From a virus, in IMG/VR virus record IMGVR_UViG_3300031730_000001, positions 25,874 through 89,873 of that record: a DNA stretch of 64,000 bases, one strand, 5' to 3'. Position numbers and translations under genes: made by a program. Of the stretch, positions 24,461 through 32,413 are shown one piece after another (position 1 is the first letter of the stretch; every line of letters begins with the position of its first letter). The notes beneath the pieces are model-generated. The model worked only from the letters and a program-made list of their open reading frames with translations, had not been told where the DNA came from and searched no databases.

Positions 24461-25018
24461 TTACGAACCGTTGGCAGCCTGAGGCTCGCCGTTGTCATCG
24501 TCGTCATCGGGAAGGCGACGCAGATTCTCTTCTGTCCGGCGCCAGGCGAGCAGCGCGTCCTGGATCTGCTGCGGCGTGGCGTCGGGGCTGCCGTGCACGA
24601 CCACGGTCATGCGGGCGCCGTTGGCGCCGGGCAGCTGGATGACGGTGGAATCGACCAGGGGGTCGTCGGACTCCAGTTCGTCCACGATCCGCAGCGAGTA
24701 CTTCCGCCGCAGCTTGTCCGCTTCCGCTCCGCCGCGGTCACCGGCCGGGACGTCCGAGGCGGGGATGGGCTCGCCGCCGTCGAGGACCAGGCGGCCCGAC
24801 CCGGCTTCCCATCCAAGATGTGGCTCGATCTTGGCCAGGGTTTGGGGCATACGGCCGCGCGGCTTGCCGGCTTCGAGGTTTTGGACGCTGCCCTCGCTGA
24901 CGCCGGCGCGTTCGGCGAGCTGAGGCTGTGTGAGACCACGGCCTTCGCGTGCCGCCCGGATGGCGGTTCCGAGTGCGGCCCAGTGCAGCTTGGTCCGGTC
25001 CTCTGTCATGGCCCTCAT
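24461..25018 (-). CDS. CI-type XRE repressor
   Basis: 185 residues. N-terminal XRE domain (LGTAIRAAREGRGLTQPQLA and AGVSEGSVQNLEAGKPRGRM), then a middle linking region and a C-terminal part (RIVDELESDDPLVDSTVIQL) with an acidic tail. No LexA-type Ser/Lys protease core is visible, so induction would not be by RecA cleavage. Position opposite the early operon and beside integrase 2 fits a lysogeny repressor. An ATG at 25,009 is an alternative start. Confidence 0.78.
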   Translation of the reverse strand: MRAMTEDRTKLHWAALGTAIRAAREGRGLTQPQLAERAGVSEGSVQNLEAGKPRGRMPQTLAKIEPHLGWEAGSGRLVLDGGEPIPASDVPAGDRGGAEADKLRRKYSLRIVDELESDDPLVDSTVIQLPGANGARMTVVVHGSPDATPQQIQDALLAWRRTEENLRRLPDDDDDNGEPQAANGS

Positions 25019-25278
25019 GATGCACCACGGCTAGGCAACACGCACCCACTGAATCCCCTAATTGACCAGGATTGATCGGTCTTTGGGTGGCTTTTTTGTT
25101 GCCTCGTTAGCGCCTCCTTGCGCTTGCGCCCCGCCTTCACTCCGACGCACTGCGTACATCTCTGGCCACAGCTCTTGACTGATGGCGACACCCGCCACCC
25201 AACGAGGCCAAAGAAAGACCCAACGAAACCAACGGAACGCCTTGCGGATATCGCTTCGATGGGTCTACGTTGTGGCTC
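25019..25278. promoter_or_regulatory. Divergent lysogeny switch region
   Basis: The gap between repressor and early operon. CCCAACGAG (25,198), CCCAACGAA (25,219) and CCAACGGAA (25,229) form a direct array; an inverted CTCGTTAG lies near 25,103. The 9-mer CCCAACGAA also occurs twice near the attachment region, so it may be a repressor or Xis site. Early promoter: TTGCGG at 25,242, 18 bases, TACGTT at 25,266. Confidence 0.6.
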
Positions 25279-25533
25279 GTGAGACCCAATGGAGCCGCAA
25301 TGAAGGCCATCCGCGAGGCACGGGGGATCAGCCTTCAGCGGCTCGCGAAAGACATCGGCAGAGACGTCGGCTTCCTCTCCAAGGTCGAGAACGACCAGCA
25401 GGGAGCGGGAGACGAAACCCTCCACCGCTACGCCGAACGCCTGAACGTGCCAGTCAGAGCCATCACCCACAAGGAGACACCCCGTGACCAGGAACGACCT
25501 GGCTCCCCCCACCCCGGAGACGAACCCGACTGA
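25279..25533 (+). CDS. Cro-like XRE regulator
   Basis: 84 residues. MKAIREARGISLQRLAKDIG, RDVGFLSKVENDQQGAG and ETLHRYAERLNVPVRAIT form a compact XRE domain, as expected for a Cro-like first early gene. GTG 25,279 lies 7 bases after the -10 TACGTT, giving a leaderless message; ATG 25,300 with GGAG upstream is the alternative. The C-terminal end overlaps the next gene by 50 bases. Confidence 0.72.
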   Translation: MRPNGAAMKAIREARGISLQRLAKDIGRDVGFLSKVENDQQGAGDETLHRYAERLNVPVRAITHKETPRDQERPGSPHPGDEPD

Positions 25534-25822
25534 CCGCCCCGAGGTCGACGAAGCAACGCTCACACTCCGCCTCGCCGAGGCCGTAGAGCAGCTCACCGTC
25601 AGGCAGACGGCCGCCGACCTGGAACTCCGCTGCTTCACCCCCGCACAGGCCGCCGACATCCTCGGCAAGGGCGAGTGGTGGGTCCGCGAGGCCATCCGAG
25701 ACGGCCGAATCCCGTACACCACCGTCGGCAAGTCGCCGCGACTCACCGCCGCCCACATCCGCTGGATCCAGGCGAACGGCGAGCGAGTGCCCAACCAGTA
25801 CGCCAAGCCCATCACCGCCTGA
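25484..25822 (+). CDS. Excisionase-like winged-helix protein
   Basis: 112 residues. The C-terminal part CFTPAQAADILGKGEWWVRE, AIRDGRIPYTTVGKSPRLTA and HIRWI matches the excisionase/MerR-type fold that directs integrases toward excision. The N-terminal 45 residues are acidic and disordered-looking. AAGGAG lies 7 bases before the GTG. Its place as second early gene suits a directionality factor for integrase 2. Confidence 0.78.
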   Translation: MTRNDLAPPTPETNPTDRPEVDEATLTLRLAEAVEQLTVRQTAADLELRCFTPAQAADILGKGEWWVREAIRDGRIPYTTVGKSPRLTAAHIRWIQANGERVPNQYAKPITA

Positions 25823-25844
25823 GACGGCAAGCGGCCCCTTCGCC

Positions 25845-25896
25845 GGTGGATCAGACCGGCAGCCGGGGCCAGCGGCCAAAGGCCGCGCGATCCACC
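25845..25896 (+). promoter_or_regulatory. Structured intergenic RNA element
   Basis: GGTGGATC and GATCCACC close a 52-base structure; inside, GCGGCC-AAA-GGCCGC and CCGG-CAG-CCGG form two small hairpins. It lies between the excisionase-like gene and the next start. Confidence 0.5.
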
Positions 25897-25926
25897 CACA
25901 CCAACCATGAACAGAAGGGCGAACCG

Positions 25927-26367
25927 TTGCCTGACATCGTCTCATCCGCCCCCGAGGTCAAGCGAACCTCACCCGTAGTTGAGCTGCGGGATGCGGCGGC
26001 GAAGCTCCGCAAGCACGTGAAGCACGCGACCGAGGGCCCGTGGGTCACCAGTTCCGTCTGGTCGCCGCGAGCCACCTCGACGAGCGCCGTCTACTCCCAC
26101 GCCCACCTGGCTGGGTCGATCGAGTCCGAGGTTGTGGCTTCGGGTCGGATCCGGTCGGGCTACGGCGGGATCCGTGAGCCGTGGAACGCCGAGTACATCG
26201 CCCTCATGCAGCCAACTGTCGGTGCTGCGCTGGCCGACCTGTTGGAGCTGGAGGCCGACGTCATCGAGGCGCGGATCGTCGAGGAAGGCTCGGACGAGTT
26301 CGCGGTCGACCTCGGCGGCGACCACGCGCTGACCATCGCCCGCCTCATCAACGGCGGTGCCAAGTGA
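25927..26367 (+). CDS. Conserved phage protein of unknown function
   Basis: 146 residues, TTG start after GAAGGGCG. VELRDAAAKLRKHVKHATEG begins a family seen in Streptomyces phages; NAEYIALMQPTVGAALADLL is its central helix. A paralogue with NADYIAGMQPSVALTVAKFL is at 33,387. Both end in acidic helices. Function unknown. Confidence 0.6.
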   Translation: MPDIVSSAPEVKRTSPVVELRDAAAKLRKHVKHATEGPWVTSSVWSPRATSTSAVYSHAHLAGSIESEVVASGRIRSGYGGIREPWNAEYIALMQPTVGAALADLLELEADVIEARIVEEGSDEFAVDLGGDHALTIARLINGGAK

Positions 26368-27182
26368 CAACGCCGATCGTGTTCACCTTCCCTGAGACCG
26401 CACAGCACGTGCGGTCCGTGATGGTCGACGGCGAGCCGTGGTTCGTCGGCAAGGACGCCTGCGATGGCGTCGGCATCGTCAAGTATCGCGACGCTCTCGT
26501 TCAGCTCGATGAGGACGAGAGGGTGTCCATGGCCGTGGACACCCCTGGCGGCGCCCAGCAGATGGTGCTCGTATCCGAGGCCGGCGTGTACGCCCTGCTG
26601 CTCATCTCTCGCTCGCCGAAGGTGAAGCCGTTCCGCCGCTGGCTCACGCACGAGGTGCTGCCCGCGCTCCGCCGGACCGGCTCGTACTCGGTTGAGGTGG
26701 CCCCCGCCTTCCCGGTGCCGCGCACTCTGCCGGAGGCGCTGCGGGCCTTCGCCAACGAGGTCGAGGCCCACGACGAGACGAAGCAGCGCGTCGCCGAGCT
26801 GGAGCCGGCTGCTGCCGCGTGGGACAAGCTCGCCGCCGCCGATCAGGACTTCTCGGTCCGGGAGGCCGCGCACATCCTCAACCGCGACCCGCACATCGAG
26901 ACCGGGGAGCGTCGCCTGTTCGCGGTGCTGCGCGGCATGGGCCTGGTCGACAAGACGGACCGCCCGTACCAGAAGCACACCGCGCACGTCCGCCTTCGCC
27001 CGCGCTCGTACACGAACCCGGTCACGGATGAAGAGACCCCGGCGAAGCCGCAGGTCCGCGTGACATTGCAGGGCATCGCCTACCTCCACAAGCGGCTCGG
27101 CGGCGCGGTCAACGTGCACCGCCTGGTCGCCGAGGAGCAGCTGGCCCTGCCCGCCTCGACCGGAGCGGAGATCACCCGATGA
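26364..27182 (+). CDS. Phage antirepressor (BRO-N and KilAC/ANT-like)
   Basis: 272 residues. N-terminal BRO domain (about 1-105): VMVDGEPWFVGKDACDGVGI and KPFRRWLTHEVLPALRRTGS. C-terminal domain (about 150-260): DFSVREAAHILNR, GERRLFAVLRGMGLVD and VRVTLQGIAYLHKRL, as in KilAC antirepressors. These counter repressors to favour lytic growth. GTG start overlaps the preceding stop. Confidence 0.9.
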   Translation: MTTPIVFTFPETAQHVRSVMVDGEPWFVGKDACDGVGIVKYRDALVQLDEDERVSMAVDTPGGAQQMVLVSEAGVYALLLISRSPKVKPFRRWLTHEVLPALRRTGSYSVEVAPAFPVPRTLPEALRAFANEVEAHDETKQRVAELEPAAAAWDKLAAADQDFSVREAAHILNRDPHIETGERRLFAVLRGMGLVDKTDRPYQKHTAHVRLRPRSYTNPVTDEETPAKPQVRVTLQGIAYLHKRLGGAVNVHRLVAEEQLALPASTGAEITR

Positions 27183-27337
27183 GCGACTACCCGAATTCCG
27201 ACATGGACCCGTTCTGGGTCGAGCAGCGCACCAGGTTCCTTGCCGAGCGGAGCACTTGCGCCGAGCCGAACGCGTGCCACGCAGCCGTGTGGGCCATCGG
27301 CCAGTACGACGCCGCCCGTCAGGCGGTGTCGGTATGA
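27179..27337 (+). CDS. 52-residue protein
   Basis: MSDYPNSDMDPFWVEQRTRF followed by a helical end with two cysteines. Start and stop both overlap neighbours (ATGA at each end), the clearest sign it is translated. Unknown. Confidence 0.5.
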   Translation: MSDYPNSDMDPFWVEQRTRFLAERSTCAEPNACHAAVWAIGQYDAARQAVSV

Positions 27338-27603
27338 CGGGGCGCCGCGAGGTCCGTGTGGTCCTCCACCAGCCCGCCGGGTCCGTCCCGCACGAGTCGG
27401 CCTTCAAGCACACCGACATTGACGGCGACCGGCTCCTGATCAGCACCGCGCTGTTCGACGACGGCACGCCCGGCATCTACTTCCGCACCGACCCCAACGG
27501 GTCGTCCATCACGTTGGCCGAACTCCCGGGTCTCATCGCCCAGTTGCAGGTCATCGCCGACGCCTCCCAGGCGGAAGCGGACGAGGCGGAGGCCACGTCA
27601 TGA
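27334..27603 (+). CDS. Small protein of unknown function
   Basis: 89 residues: a beta-rich front (REVRVVLHQPAGSVPHESAF, DGDRLLISTALFDDG) and an acidic C-terminal helix. ATGA overlaps on both sides. Unknown. Confidence 0.5.
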   Translation: MTGRREVRVVLHQPAGSVPHESAFKHTDIDGDRLLISTALFDDGTPGIYFRTDPNGSSITLAELPGLIAQLQVIADASQAEADEAEATS

Positions 27604-27809
27604 CCCGCCCGGTCGGCCGCCTCGACGTCCCGCTGCCGACGCTGACCGAGCGCCTGAACCTACTGCTGGCCGACCCGCTGGCCGGTGTCCACGGCCAGCA
27701 CGCCACATCCGGCGAGGGCGCCGAGATGCGGCATCTGCTCTACGACGCCGACGACGACGCATCGACCCCCGCCTTCCCGTATCCGACCGCCCAGGAGGCG
27801 TCGAAGTGA
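27600..27809 (+). CDS. Small protein of unknown function
   Basis: 69 residues with LPTLTERLNLLLADPLAG and an acidic tail. Coupled to both neighbours by overlaps. Unknown. Confidence 0.48.
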   Translation: MTRPVGRLDVPLPTLTERLNLLLADPLAGVHGQHATSGEGAEMRHLLYDADDDASTPAFPYPTAQEASK

Positions 27810-28015
27810 CTGCGATCTCGCTCCTCTCCATCAAGGTCGACTCACCGCCCGAGCAGCTCAGCCTCGACCCCGAGTACGGGCTGCTGCTGCGCCTCGAAGT
27901 CGGCGTCCACCTCGACCTGTCGGACGCATCGGAAGCGACCTGCCGCGCCATGGCCCGGCTCCTCATGCAGGCGGCCCGCATCAAGGCCAGCCAGACGCTG
28001 AAGCAGGTGGCGTGA
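27806..28015 (+). CDS. Small protein of unknown function
   Basis: 69 residues, GTG start. Beta-rich first half (SIKVDSPPEQLSLDPEYGLL), helical second half. Coupled. Unknown. Confidence 0.48.
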   Translation: MTAISLLSIKVDSPPEQLSLDPEYGLLLRLEVGVHLDLSDASEATCRAMARLLMQAARIKASQTLKQVA

Positions 28016-28209
28016 TGGCGACCGCCGTAGACCCCCGCCCGCTGGCCGATCTGGCGATGGACGCCCTCGTCCGCGTCGAGAAGGAGATGGAACGCCGTGC
28101 GCACGGTGTCCGACCGTGGCCGATCGCCGACATGCTCGACCAGAACGCTGCTGAGCACGCCCGGTTCGAGATCGCGCGCCGAGTCCGGCTCGGGCGGGTG
28201 GCGGCGTGA
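28015..28209 (+). CDS. Small helical protein
   Basis: 64 residues, helical with several Arg (RVEKEMERRAHGVRPWPIAD, FEIARRVRLGRVAA). ATG overlaps the upstream TGA. Unknown. Confidence 0.48.
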   Translation: MATAVDPRPLADLAMDALVRVEKEMERRAHGVRPWPIADMLDQNAAEHARFEIARRVRLGRVAA

Positions 28210-28451
28210 CCATTCTCCTCGACGGCACCGCCATCGACCTCGACCGCGTACAGGTCGCGTTGGATGGCTCCCGCTGGCTGTGGACGTGCGAGCACAGCGA
28301 GTCCGGTCAGCCGCTCATGCAGCGCATCGACCGGCCGCACACCGTGCCCGCCCCGCTCGCCGACGTGTACCAGGCGCACGGGCCACTCGCCGCACAGGCC
28401 GCACCCACCACCGCCGCCATGTACCGGCAAGTCATGGAGGCCGCCTCGTGA
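28206..28451 (+). CDS. Small protein of unknown function
   Basis: 81 residues, GTG start. GTAIDLDRVQVALDGSRWLW forms a beta-rich half, followed by a helix. Coupled at both ends. Unknown. Confidence 0.48.
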   Translation: MTILLDGTAIDLDRVQVALDGSRWLWTCEHSESGQPLMQRIDRPHTVPAPLADVYQAHGPLAAQAAPTTAAMYRQVMEAAS

Positions 28452-28699
28452 GCGGCGGAGAACTGGGCCAGTCCGTAGGGGCGGTTAGTGCGCCCACCGC
28501 CCGGCAGGCCCGCGCTGCGGCCGTGCACTGCGCGGACCGGATCGCCGCCGAACACCGGCACCCGCTCGACGACGTCATGCCGAAGCGCGCCGGCCGGACG
28601 CTCGCCCAGGACCCGGCCATCGCCGCTGGGGTCCTCGAACTCCTCAACGTGCTCGGGCTCGTCACCACCAAGCGGCAGCCGGAAGGAGCCGAGTCGTGA
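28448..28699 (+). CDS. Small helical protein of unknown function
   Basis: 83 residues, GTG start; TARQARAAAVHCADRIAAEH and AAGVLELLNVLGLVTTKRQ suggest an all-helical, possibly winged-helix-like fold. Coupled. Unknown. Confidence 0.48.
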   Translation: MSGGELGQSVGAVSAPTARQARAAAVHCADRIAAEHRHPLDDVMPKRAGRTLAQDPAIAAGVLELLNVLGLVTTKRQPEGAES

Positions 28700-28920
28700 T
28701 CGGCAACATCATCCTCGGGCTCGCCCTCGGAGTCCTCGTCACCTCCGCAGTCAGCTTCGGGCGCTGGACGGCCCGCCGCGACATCCGCCGCCAGGACGCC
28801 CGCGAAGCGGCAGCCGACGCCACCGAGGTCAGCATCGCCGAAGCCACCGCCCGGGACTTCGCCGACAGCGACGCCGCCGGATACATCGACCGCACCGGAC
28901 TGGAGAACGACCGTGCCTGA
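28696..28920 (+). CDS. Small membrane protein
   Basis: 74 residues. One N-terminal membrane helix (IGNIILGLALGVLVTSAVSF) followed by a charged helical tail. GTG start overlapping the preceding stop. Unknown. Confidence 0.52.
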   Translation: MIGNIILGLALGVLVTSAVSFGRWTARRDIRRQDAREAAADATEVSIAEATARDFADSDAAGYIDRTGLENDRA

Positions 28921-29278
28921 CACCGCCACCGGACCGACCGATACCGAGATCGCCGAACTGTGCGACCAGGCCGCCAACGTCATCGACGCCAACGGCCACT
29001 GCAAGCGGGACCTATACGACCACAAGCAGGCTGCGGGCGGCACCAGGCTCGCCGACTGCCGGGTCGACATCATCGGCGCCCTCAACATCGCCGCCCACGA
29101 CACACCCGTCTACACCGGCCGCGACCTGCGCGTGTGGGCGGCAGAGCAGGCCATCCTCGCCCGGATCCCGGAGGCGGCGATCGTCACCTGGAACGACGCC
29201 CGCGGCCACGGCAAACGGGAAGCGATGAAGCTGCTCCGCGACACCGCGGCCGGCCTGCGTGCGGGGGTGGCCGCGTGA
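28913..29278 (+). CDS. DUF6197-like protein
   Basis: 121 residues. CRVDIIGALNIAAHDTPVY and EAAIVTWNDARGHGKREAMK match the pattern of DUF6197 proteins, in which a Trp-Asn-Asp turn precedes the last helix. A second copy lies at 63,133. Function unknown. Confidence 0.6.
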   Translation: MPDTATGPTDTEIAELCDQAANVIDANGHCKRDLYDHKQAAGGTRLADCRVDIIGALNIAAHDTPVYTGRDLRVWAAEQAILARIPEAAIVTWNDARGHGKREAMKLLRDTAAGLRAGVAA

Positions 29279-29787
29279 TGGCGCTCCTGCAAGACGTGCG
29301 CACAAAGGCGAAGCACCGCGGCCTCACCCCGTGGCAGCTGGTGCAGAAGATCCGGCGGATCGAAGGCGAACTCGACGAGACCACCTGCAAGAACATCGAG
29401 CTGGCCACCGAGAACGACGAGCTGAAGGCCGAACGCAACCAGCTGGAAGGCGACTTCGATCAGGCCGCCATCGACCTGTCCGGCTGCCGCGAAGACCTTC
29501 AGGCCGCCGAGGCGGAGATCGACTACCTGCGGAAGCGACTCGCCCCGTTCCTGGCGGCCGACGCCAACGAGAACGCGGTCACCGTGCCGCCGATGGTGCG
29601 CGACACCGCGGCGATCGAGGACCAGGCGACCGGGCCGATCTACGTGCAGACGCTGTGGGACGCCCTCGGGGTCGGGCCGACCGCCGCAGTCACCGACCCC
29701 GGGCGCCTGGCGCCGGCTTGGGCGCGCAGCGAGGACGACACCGCGCCCGTGCCCGTCGTCGAGCCGGACCCGGCCACCACCCCCTGA
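29278..29787 (+). CDS. Coiled-coil protein
   Basis: 169 residues. Residues 14-90 form a continuous coiled coil (IRRIEGELDETTCKNIELAT onward), followed by an acidic, disordered region. Similar coiled-coil proteins are frequent in actinophage early operons. Last gene of this block; hairpins follow. Confidence 0.55.
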   Translation: MALLQDVRTKAKHRGLTPWQLVQKIRRIEGELDETTCKNIELATENDELKAERNQLEGDFDQAAIDLSGCREDLQAAEAEIDYLRKRLAPFLAADANENAVTVPPMVRDTAAIEDQATGPIYVQTLWDALGVGPTAAVTDPGRLAPAWARSEDDTAPVPVVEPDPATTP

Positions 29788-29791
29788 TCGT

Positions 29792-29824
29792 CCGGCTGGC
29801 CGGTGCACCCTCCCGGCCAGCCGG
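29792..29824 (+). terminator. 12-bp perfect hairpin
   Basis: CCGGCTGGCCGG / CCGGCCAGCCGG with a 9-base loop, then a second hairpin CCCGCCGA / TCGGCGGG about 25 bases on. Terminator, attenuator or RNA-processing site; no T-run. Confidence 0.55.
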
Positions 29825-29891
29825 CGCCCAACGCAAGAACCCCGCCGAGGTGAAGTCGGCGGGAGTCCACCACCAAGTCTGAGAGCAAGCG

Positions 29892-30536
29892 ATGACGACG
29901 ACAAAGCCACCGTGCGTCGAGTGCGGCGCGCGCATCACCGGAAAGCGAGCCCGCGGGCGATGCCGCCCTTGCTATAAGCGCCTCTACAAAAGGCTCAAGC
30001 GTGAAGGGACCTTCACCTCTTTGGCGGGCGCACCTCGCCCCGGCGCTCCGCTACGTGAGCGCCTGCTGTCCAACATCGACAAGACGGACACCTGCTGGTG
30101 GTGGACCGGTCACGTGGCACCCAAGGGGTACGGCGTGATCTACCTGAAGGGCAAGTCCCTCTATGCGCACCGGGTTTCCTACGAGACCCATATCGGCCCC
30201 ATACCTGAGGGGCTCGTGATCGACCACGCCTGCCACAACCGCGACGAGCAGTGCGCTGGGGGATTCGGCTGCGTCCACCGCCGTTGCGTAAACCCTGGGC
30301 ATCTCGACCCCGTTACCGACGAGGTCAACCGGCAACGGGGTCGCGGAGGGGGAGCGGCTAACCGAACCAAAACGCACTGCATTCGCGGCCATGCATTCAC
30401 TCCGGAGAACACCGAGCGCCAGGCGCCGAGCAAGCCGGGCGGCCGTGAGCGCCGGCGCTGCCGCACCTGCACCCGAGCAAACAAAGACCGTCGTCGTCGT
30501 GCGAAAGCAGCCCAGAAGGCCTCGGCCACCGCCTGA
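29892..30536 (+). CDS. HNH endonuclease, homing type
   Basis: 214 residues. N-terminal zinc ribbon (CVECG...CRPCYKRLYKRLKREG), core HNH_3 motif (GLVIDHACHNRDEQCAGG and CVHRRCVNPGHLDPV) and a C-terminal Cys set (CIRGH...CRRCTRA-like) with a basic tail. Free-standing HNH genes move by cutting DNA that lacks them. A clear paralogue is at 54,528. Flanked by hairpins on both sides, so it looks inserted as a cassette. Confidence 0.88.
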   Translation: MTTTKPPCVECGARITGKRARGRCRPCYKRLYKRLKREGTFTSLAGAPRPGAPLRERLLSNIDKTDTCWWWTGHVAPKGYGVIYLKGKSLYAHRVSYETHIGPIPEGLVIDHACHNRDEQCAGGFGCVHRRCVNPGHLDPVTDEVNRQRGRGGGAANRTKTHCIRGHAFTPENTERQAPSKPGGRERRRCRTCTRANKDRRRRAKAAQKASATA

Positions 30537-30588
30537 CCAACAACCCCATAGCTGGCCGCCGGAGTCCCCCCAACTCCGCGGCCTCCCA

Positions 30589-30632
30589 GGGTCGCCAGCC
30601 CTGCACCACCCCCCGGTCGGGGCTGGCGACCC
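30589..30632 (+). terminator. 13-bp hairpin before recT
   Basis: GGGTCGCCAGCCC / GGGCTGGCGACCC with an 18-base loop; a smaller CGGAGT/ACTCCG hairpin lies just before. The rest of 30,537-30,693 shows no gene. Confidence 0.55.
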
Positions 30633-30693
30633 GCCCTCAGTGCACCCATTTCACGCAGAACACGCAGCTCAGAAGCGAACAGGAGCACCAGAA

Positions 30694-31806
30694 GTGAGCA
30701 CCGATCTCATCAAGGCCGGCGGGGCGCTCGCCATCCGACCGGACCAGACCGACTGGACGCCCGCACAGCAGGCCGTGCTCCAGCAGTCCGGCATCGACAA
30801 CCAGGTGACCGCAGCGGAACTGTCTGCATTCCTCCACCTCTGCCAGCGCACCCGCCTCGACCCGTTCTCCCGGCAGATCTACCTGATCGGCCGTTGGGAC
30901 AGCAGGCAGCAGCGCAAGGTGTACACGCCGCAGACCAGCATCGACGGATACCGCGTCGTCGCACATCGGGTCGTCGCCGAGCAGAACGTAAACCTCGGTT
31001 ACGAGGACACCCTCTGGTGCGACCAGAACGGCCAGTGGCGGGACGTGTGGCTGTCCGATGCGCCGCCGTCCGGTGTGAAGGTCACGGTGGTCCGGAACGG
31101 CCAGCGGTTCCCCGCGGTGGCGCTGTTCCGCGAGTACGTCCAGACCGGCAAGGAGAACAAGCCGATCGGCCTGTGGGGCAAGATGCCCGCCGGCCAGCTC
31201 GCGAAATGCGCCGAGGCGCTGGCGCTCCGGAAGGCGTTTCCCCAGGACCTGGCGGGCGTGTACACGGCCGAGGAGATGGCACAGGCCGACAACCCAGCCG
31301 ACGAGCGGCACCTGCGTTCCGTGCAGCCGGGCGAGAGCGACCCGTGGGCCACGCCTGCACCGGAGCAAGGCGCCGAGTTCGAGCCGCACACCGAGGCGCA
31401 GGCCCTCGCGAAGCGCGCCGCAGCAGCTCAGGACCGCTTCATCATGAGCGCCCTCATCGACGAGGCGAAGCGGCACCTGCCTGCGGACGCCCAGATCCTC
31501 GCGCCCGACACGGAGAAGCCGGACACCCTGCGCGACTACCTGGGGCGCCGCTGGGCGGTTCTGCCGAAGCCGAGCGGGCAGGGCGGCGGCGAGCAGCGCG
31601 AGGACGACATCCCGGATGCCGTGACTGTCCCTGAGGGTGAGACCGAGGCCGACATCGCCGAGCGTCACCTGCGCTCCGCAGCGGCGGCGGCCGGACTCAC
31701 CGAACTGGACACCGAGTTCGAGCGCTCCTACGGCCTGCCCATCCGTGAGGCCGGCGCACAGCAGATGCGCGAAATGACCCGCATCCTCACCGGCTCCGCC
31801 GCCTGA
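30694..31806 (+). CDS. recT: RecT-family single-strand annealing protein
   Basis: 370 residues. RTRLDPFSRQIYLIGRWDSR, TPQTSIDGYRVVAHRVV and PIGLWGKMPAGQLAKCAEAL mark the RecT/Bet core (about 40-190), which anneals complementary strands during phage recombination and replication. A long acidic C-terminal extension follows. The GTG start has AGGAG about 9 bases upstream. The DnaQ-type exonuclease at 32,410 may supply its partner nuclease, although a RecE or lambda-Exo type enzyme is not seen. Confidence 0.92.
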   Translation: MSTDLIKAGGALAIRPDQTDWTPAQQAVLQQSGIDNQVTAAELSAFLHLCQRTRLDPFSRQIYLIGRWDSRQQRKVYTPQTSIDGYRVVAHRVVAEQNVNLGYEDTLWCDQNGQWRDVWLSDAPPSGVKVTVVRNGQRFPAVALFREYVQTGKENKPIGLWGKMPAGQLAKCAEALALRKAFPQDLAGVYTAEEMAQADNPADERHLRSVQPGESDPWATPAPEQGAEFEPHTEAQALAKRAAAAQDRFIMSALIDEAKRHLPADAQILAPDTEKPDTLRDYLGRRWAVLPKPSGQGGGEQREDDIPDAVTVPEGETEADIAERHLRSAAAAAGLTELDTEFERSYGLPIREAGAQQMREMTRILTGSAA

Positions 31807-31820
31807 CCCACCACCAGCAC

Positions 31821-31859
31821 GGGGCCGCCCTGCCCGTCGACAGCAGGCAGGTCGGCCCC
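31821..31859 (+). terminator. 14-bp hairpin after recT
   Basis: GGGGCCG-C-CCTGCC pairs with GGCAGG-T-CGGCCCC (one mismatch), loop of 11 bases. Same form as the other intergenic hairpins of the operon. Confidence 0.55.
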
Positions 31860-31882
31860 ACATCCCAAGGAGACCACGAACC

Positions 31883-32413
31883 ATGAGCCTGAAAGAGGCA
31901 GCAGCCCGCGAGGCCTACCTCAAGACCCTCCTCGACGTCGTCGACGGCGCCTACAAGGCCGCCCGCGTCGAGACTCAGCAGCACCTGGACGAGGCCGCCC
32001 GAGAGAGTGGCACCCGGCAAGTCGCCGTCACGCTGCCCGACGGCCCGGACATCGCCACCGTCAGCCTCTCCGCAGGTGAAGGAGCGGCGAAGGTCACCGA
32101 CTCGGAGAAGTTCAAGGCCTGGGTGCTGGAGAACTACGGCAGCGAGATCAAGCGCGAGTTCGTCACCACCGTGCAGCCCGCGTTCGAGAAGAAGCTCCTC
32201 GCCGAGATGACGGCCTCCAACTCCACCGAGTGGGCCGACATGGAGACCGGCGTCGTGCACGAGGTGCCGGGGGTCGAGATCGCCCCCGCCCGGGCGCGCA
32301 CCCACAACGTCCGCTTCAAGACGGGTGGCCGCGACCAGGTGATGGCCGCCTGGCGTGACGGGCGACTCGTGAACGTCGCGCTGCCGGAGCTCACCGCCGG
32401 GGGTGCCGAATGA
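31883..32413 (+). CDS. Conserved phage protein next to recT
   Basis: 176 residues with a helical N-terminal half, a small beta domain (QVAVTLPDGPDIATVSLSAG) and the conserved WVLENYGSEIKREFVTTVQP. It often follows recT in Streptomyces phages and may work in recombination. AAGGAG precedes the ATG. Unknown biochemical role. Confidence 0.6.
   Translation: MSLKEAAAREAYLKTLLDVVDGAYKAARVETQQHLDEAARESGTRQVAVTLPDGPDIATVSLSAGEGAAKVTDSEKFKAWVLENYGSEIKREFVTTVQPAFEKKLLAEMTASNSTEWADMETGVVHEVPGVEIAPARARTHNVRFKTGGRDQVMAAWRDGRLVNVALPELTAGGAE

Noticed and set aside
25019-25110. Toxin-antitoxin locus at the switch region
   Set aside because: The two XRE genes are divergent and match a CI/Cro arrangement; no toxin fold is seen.
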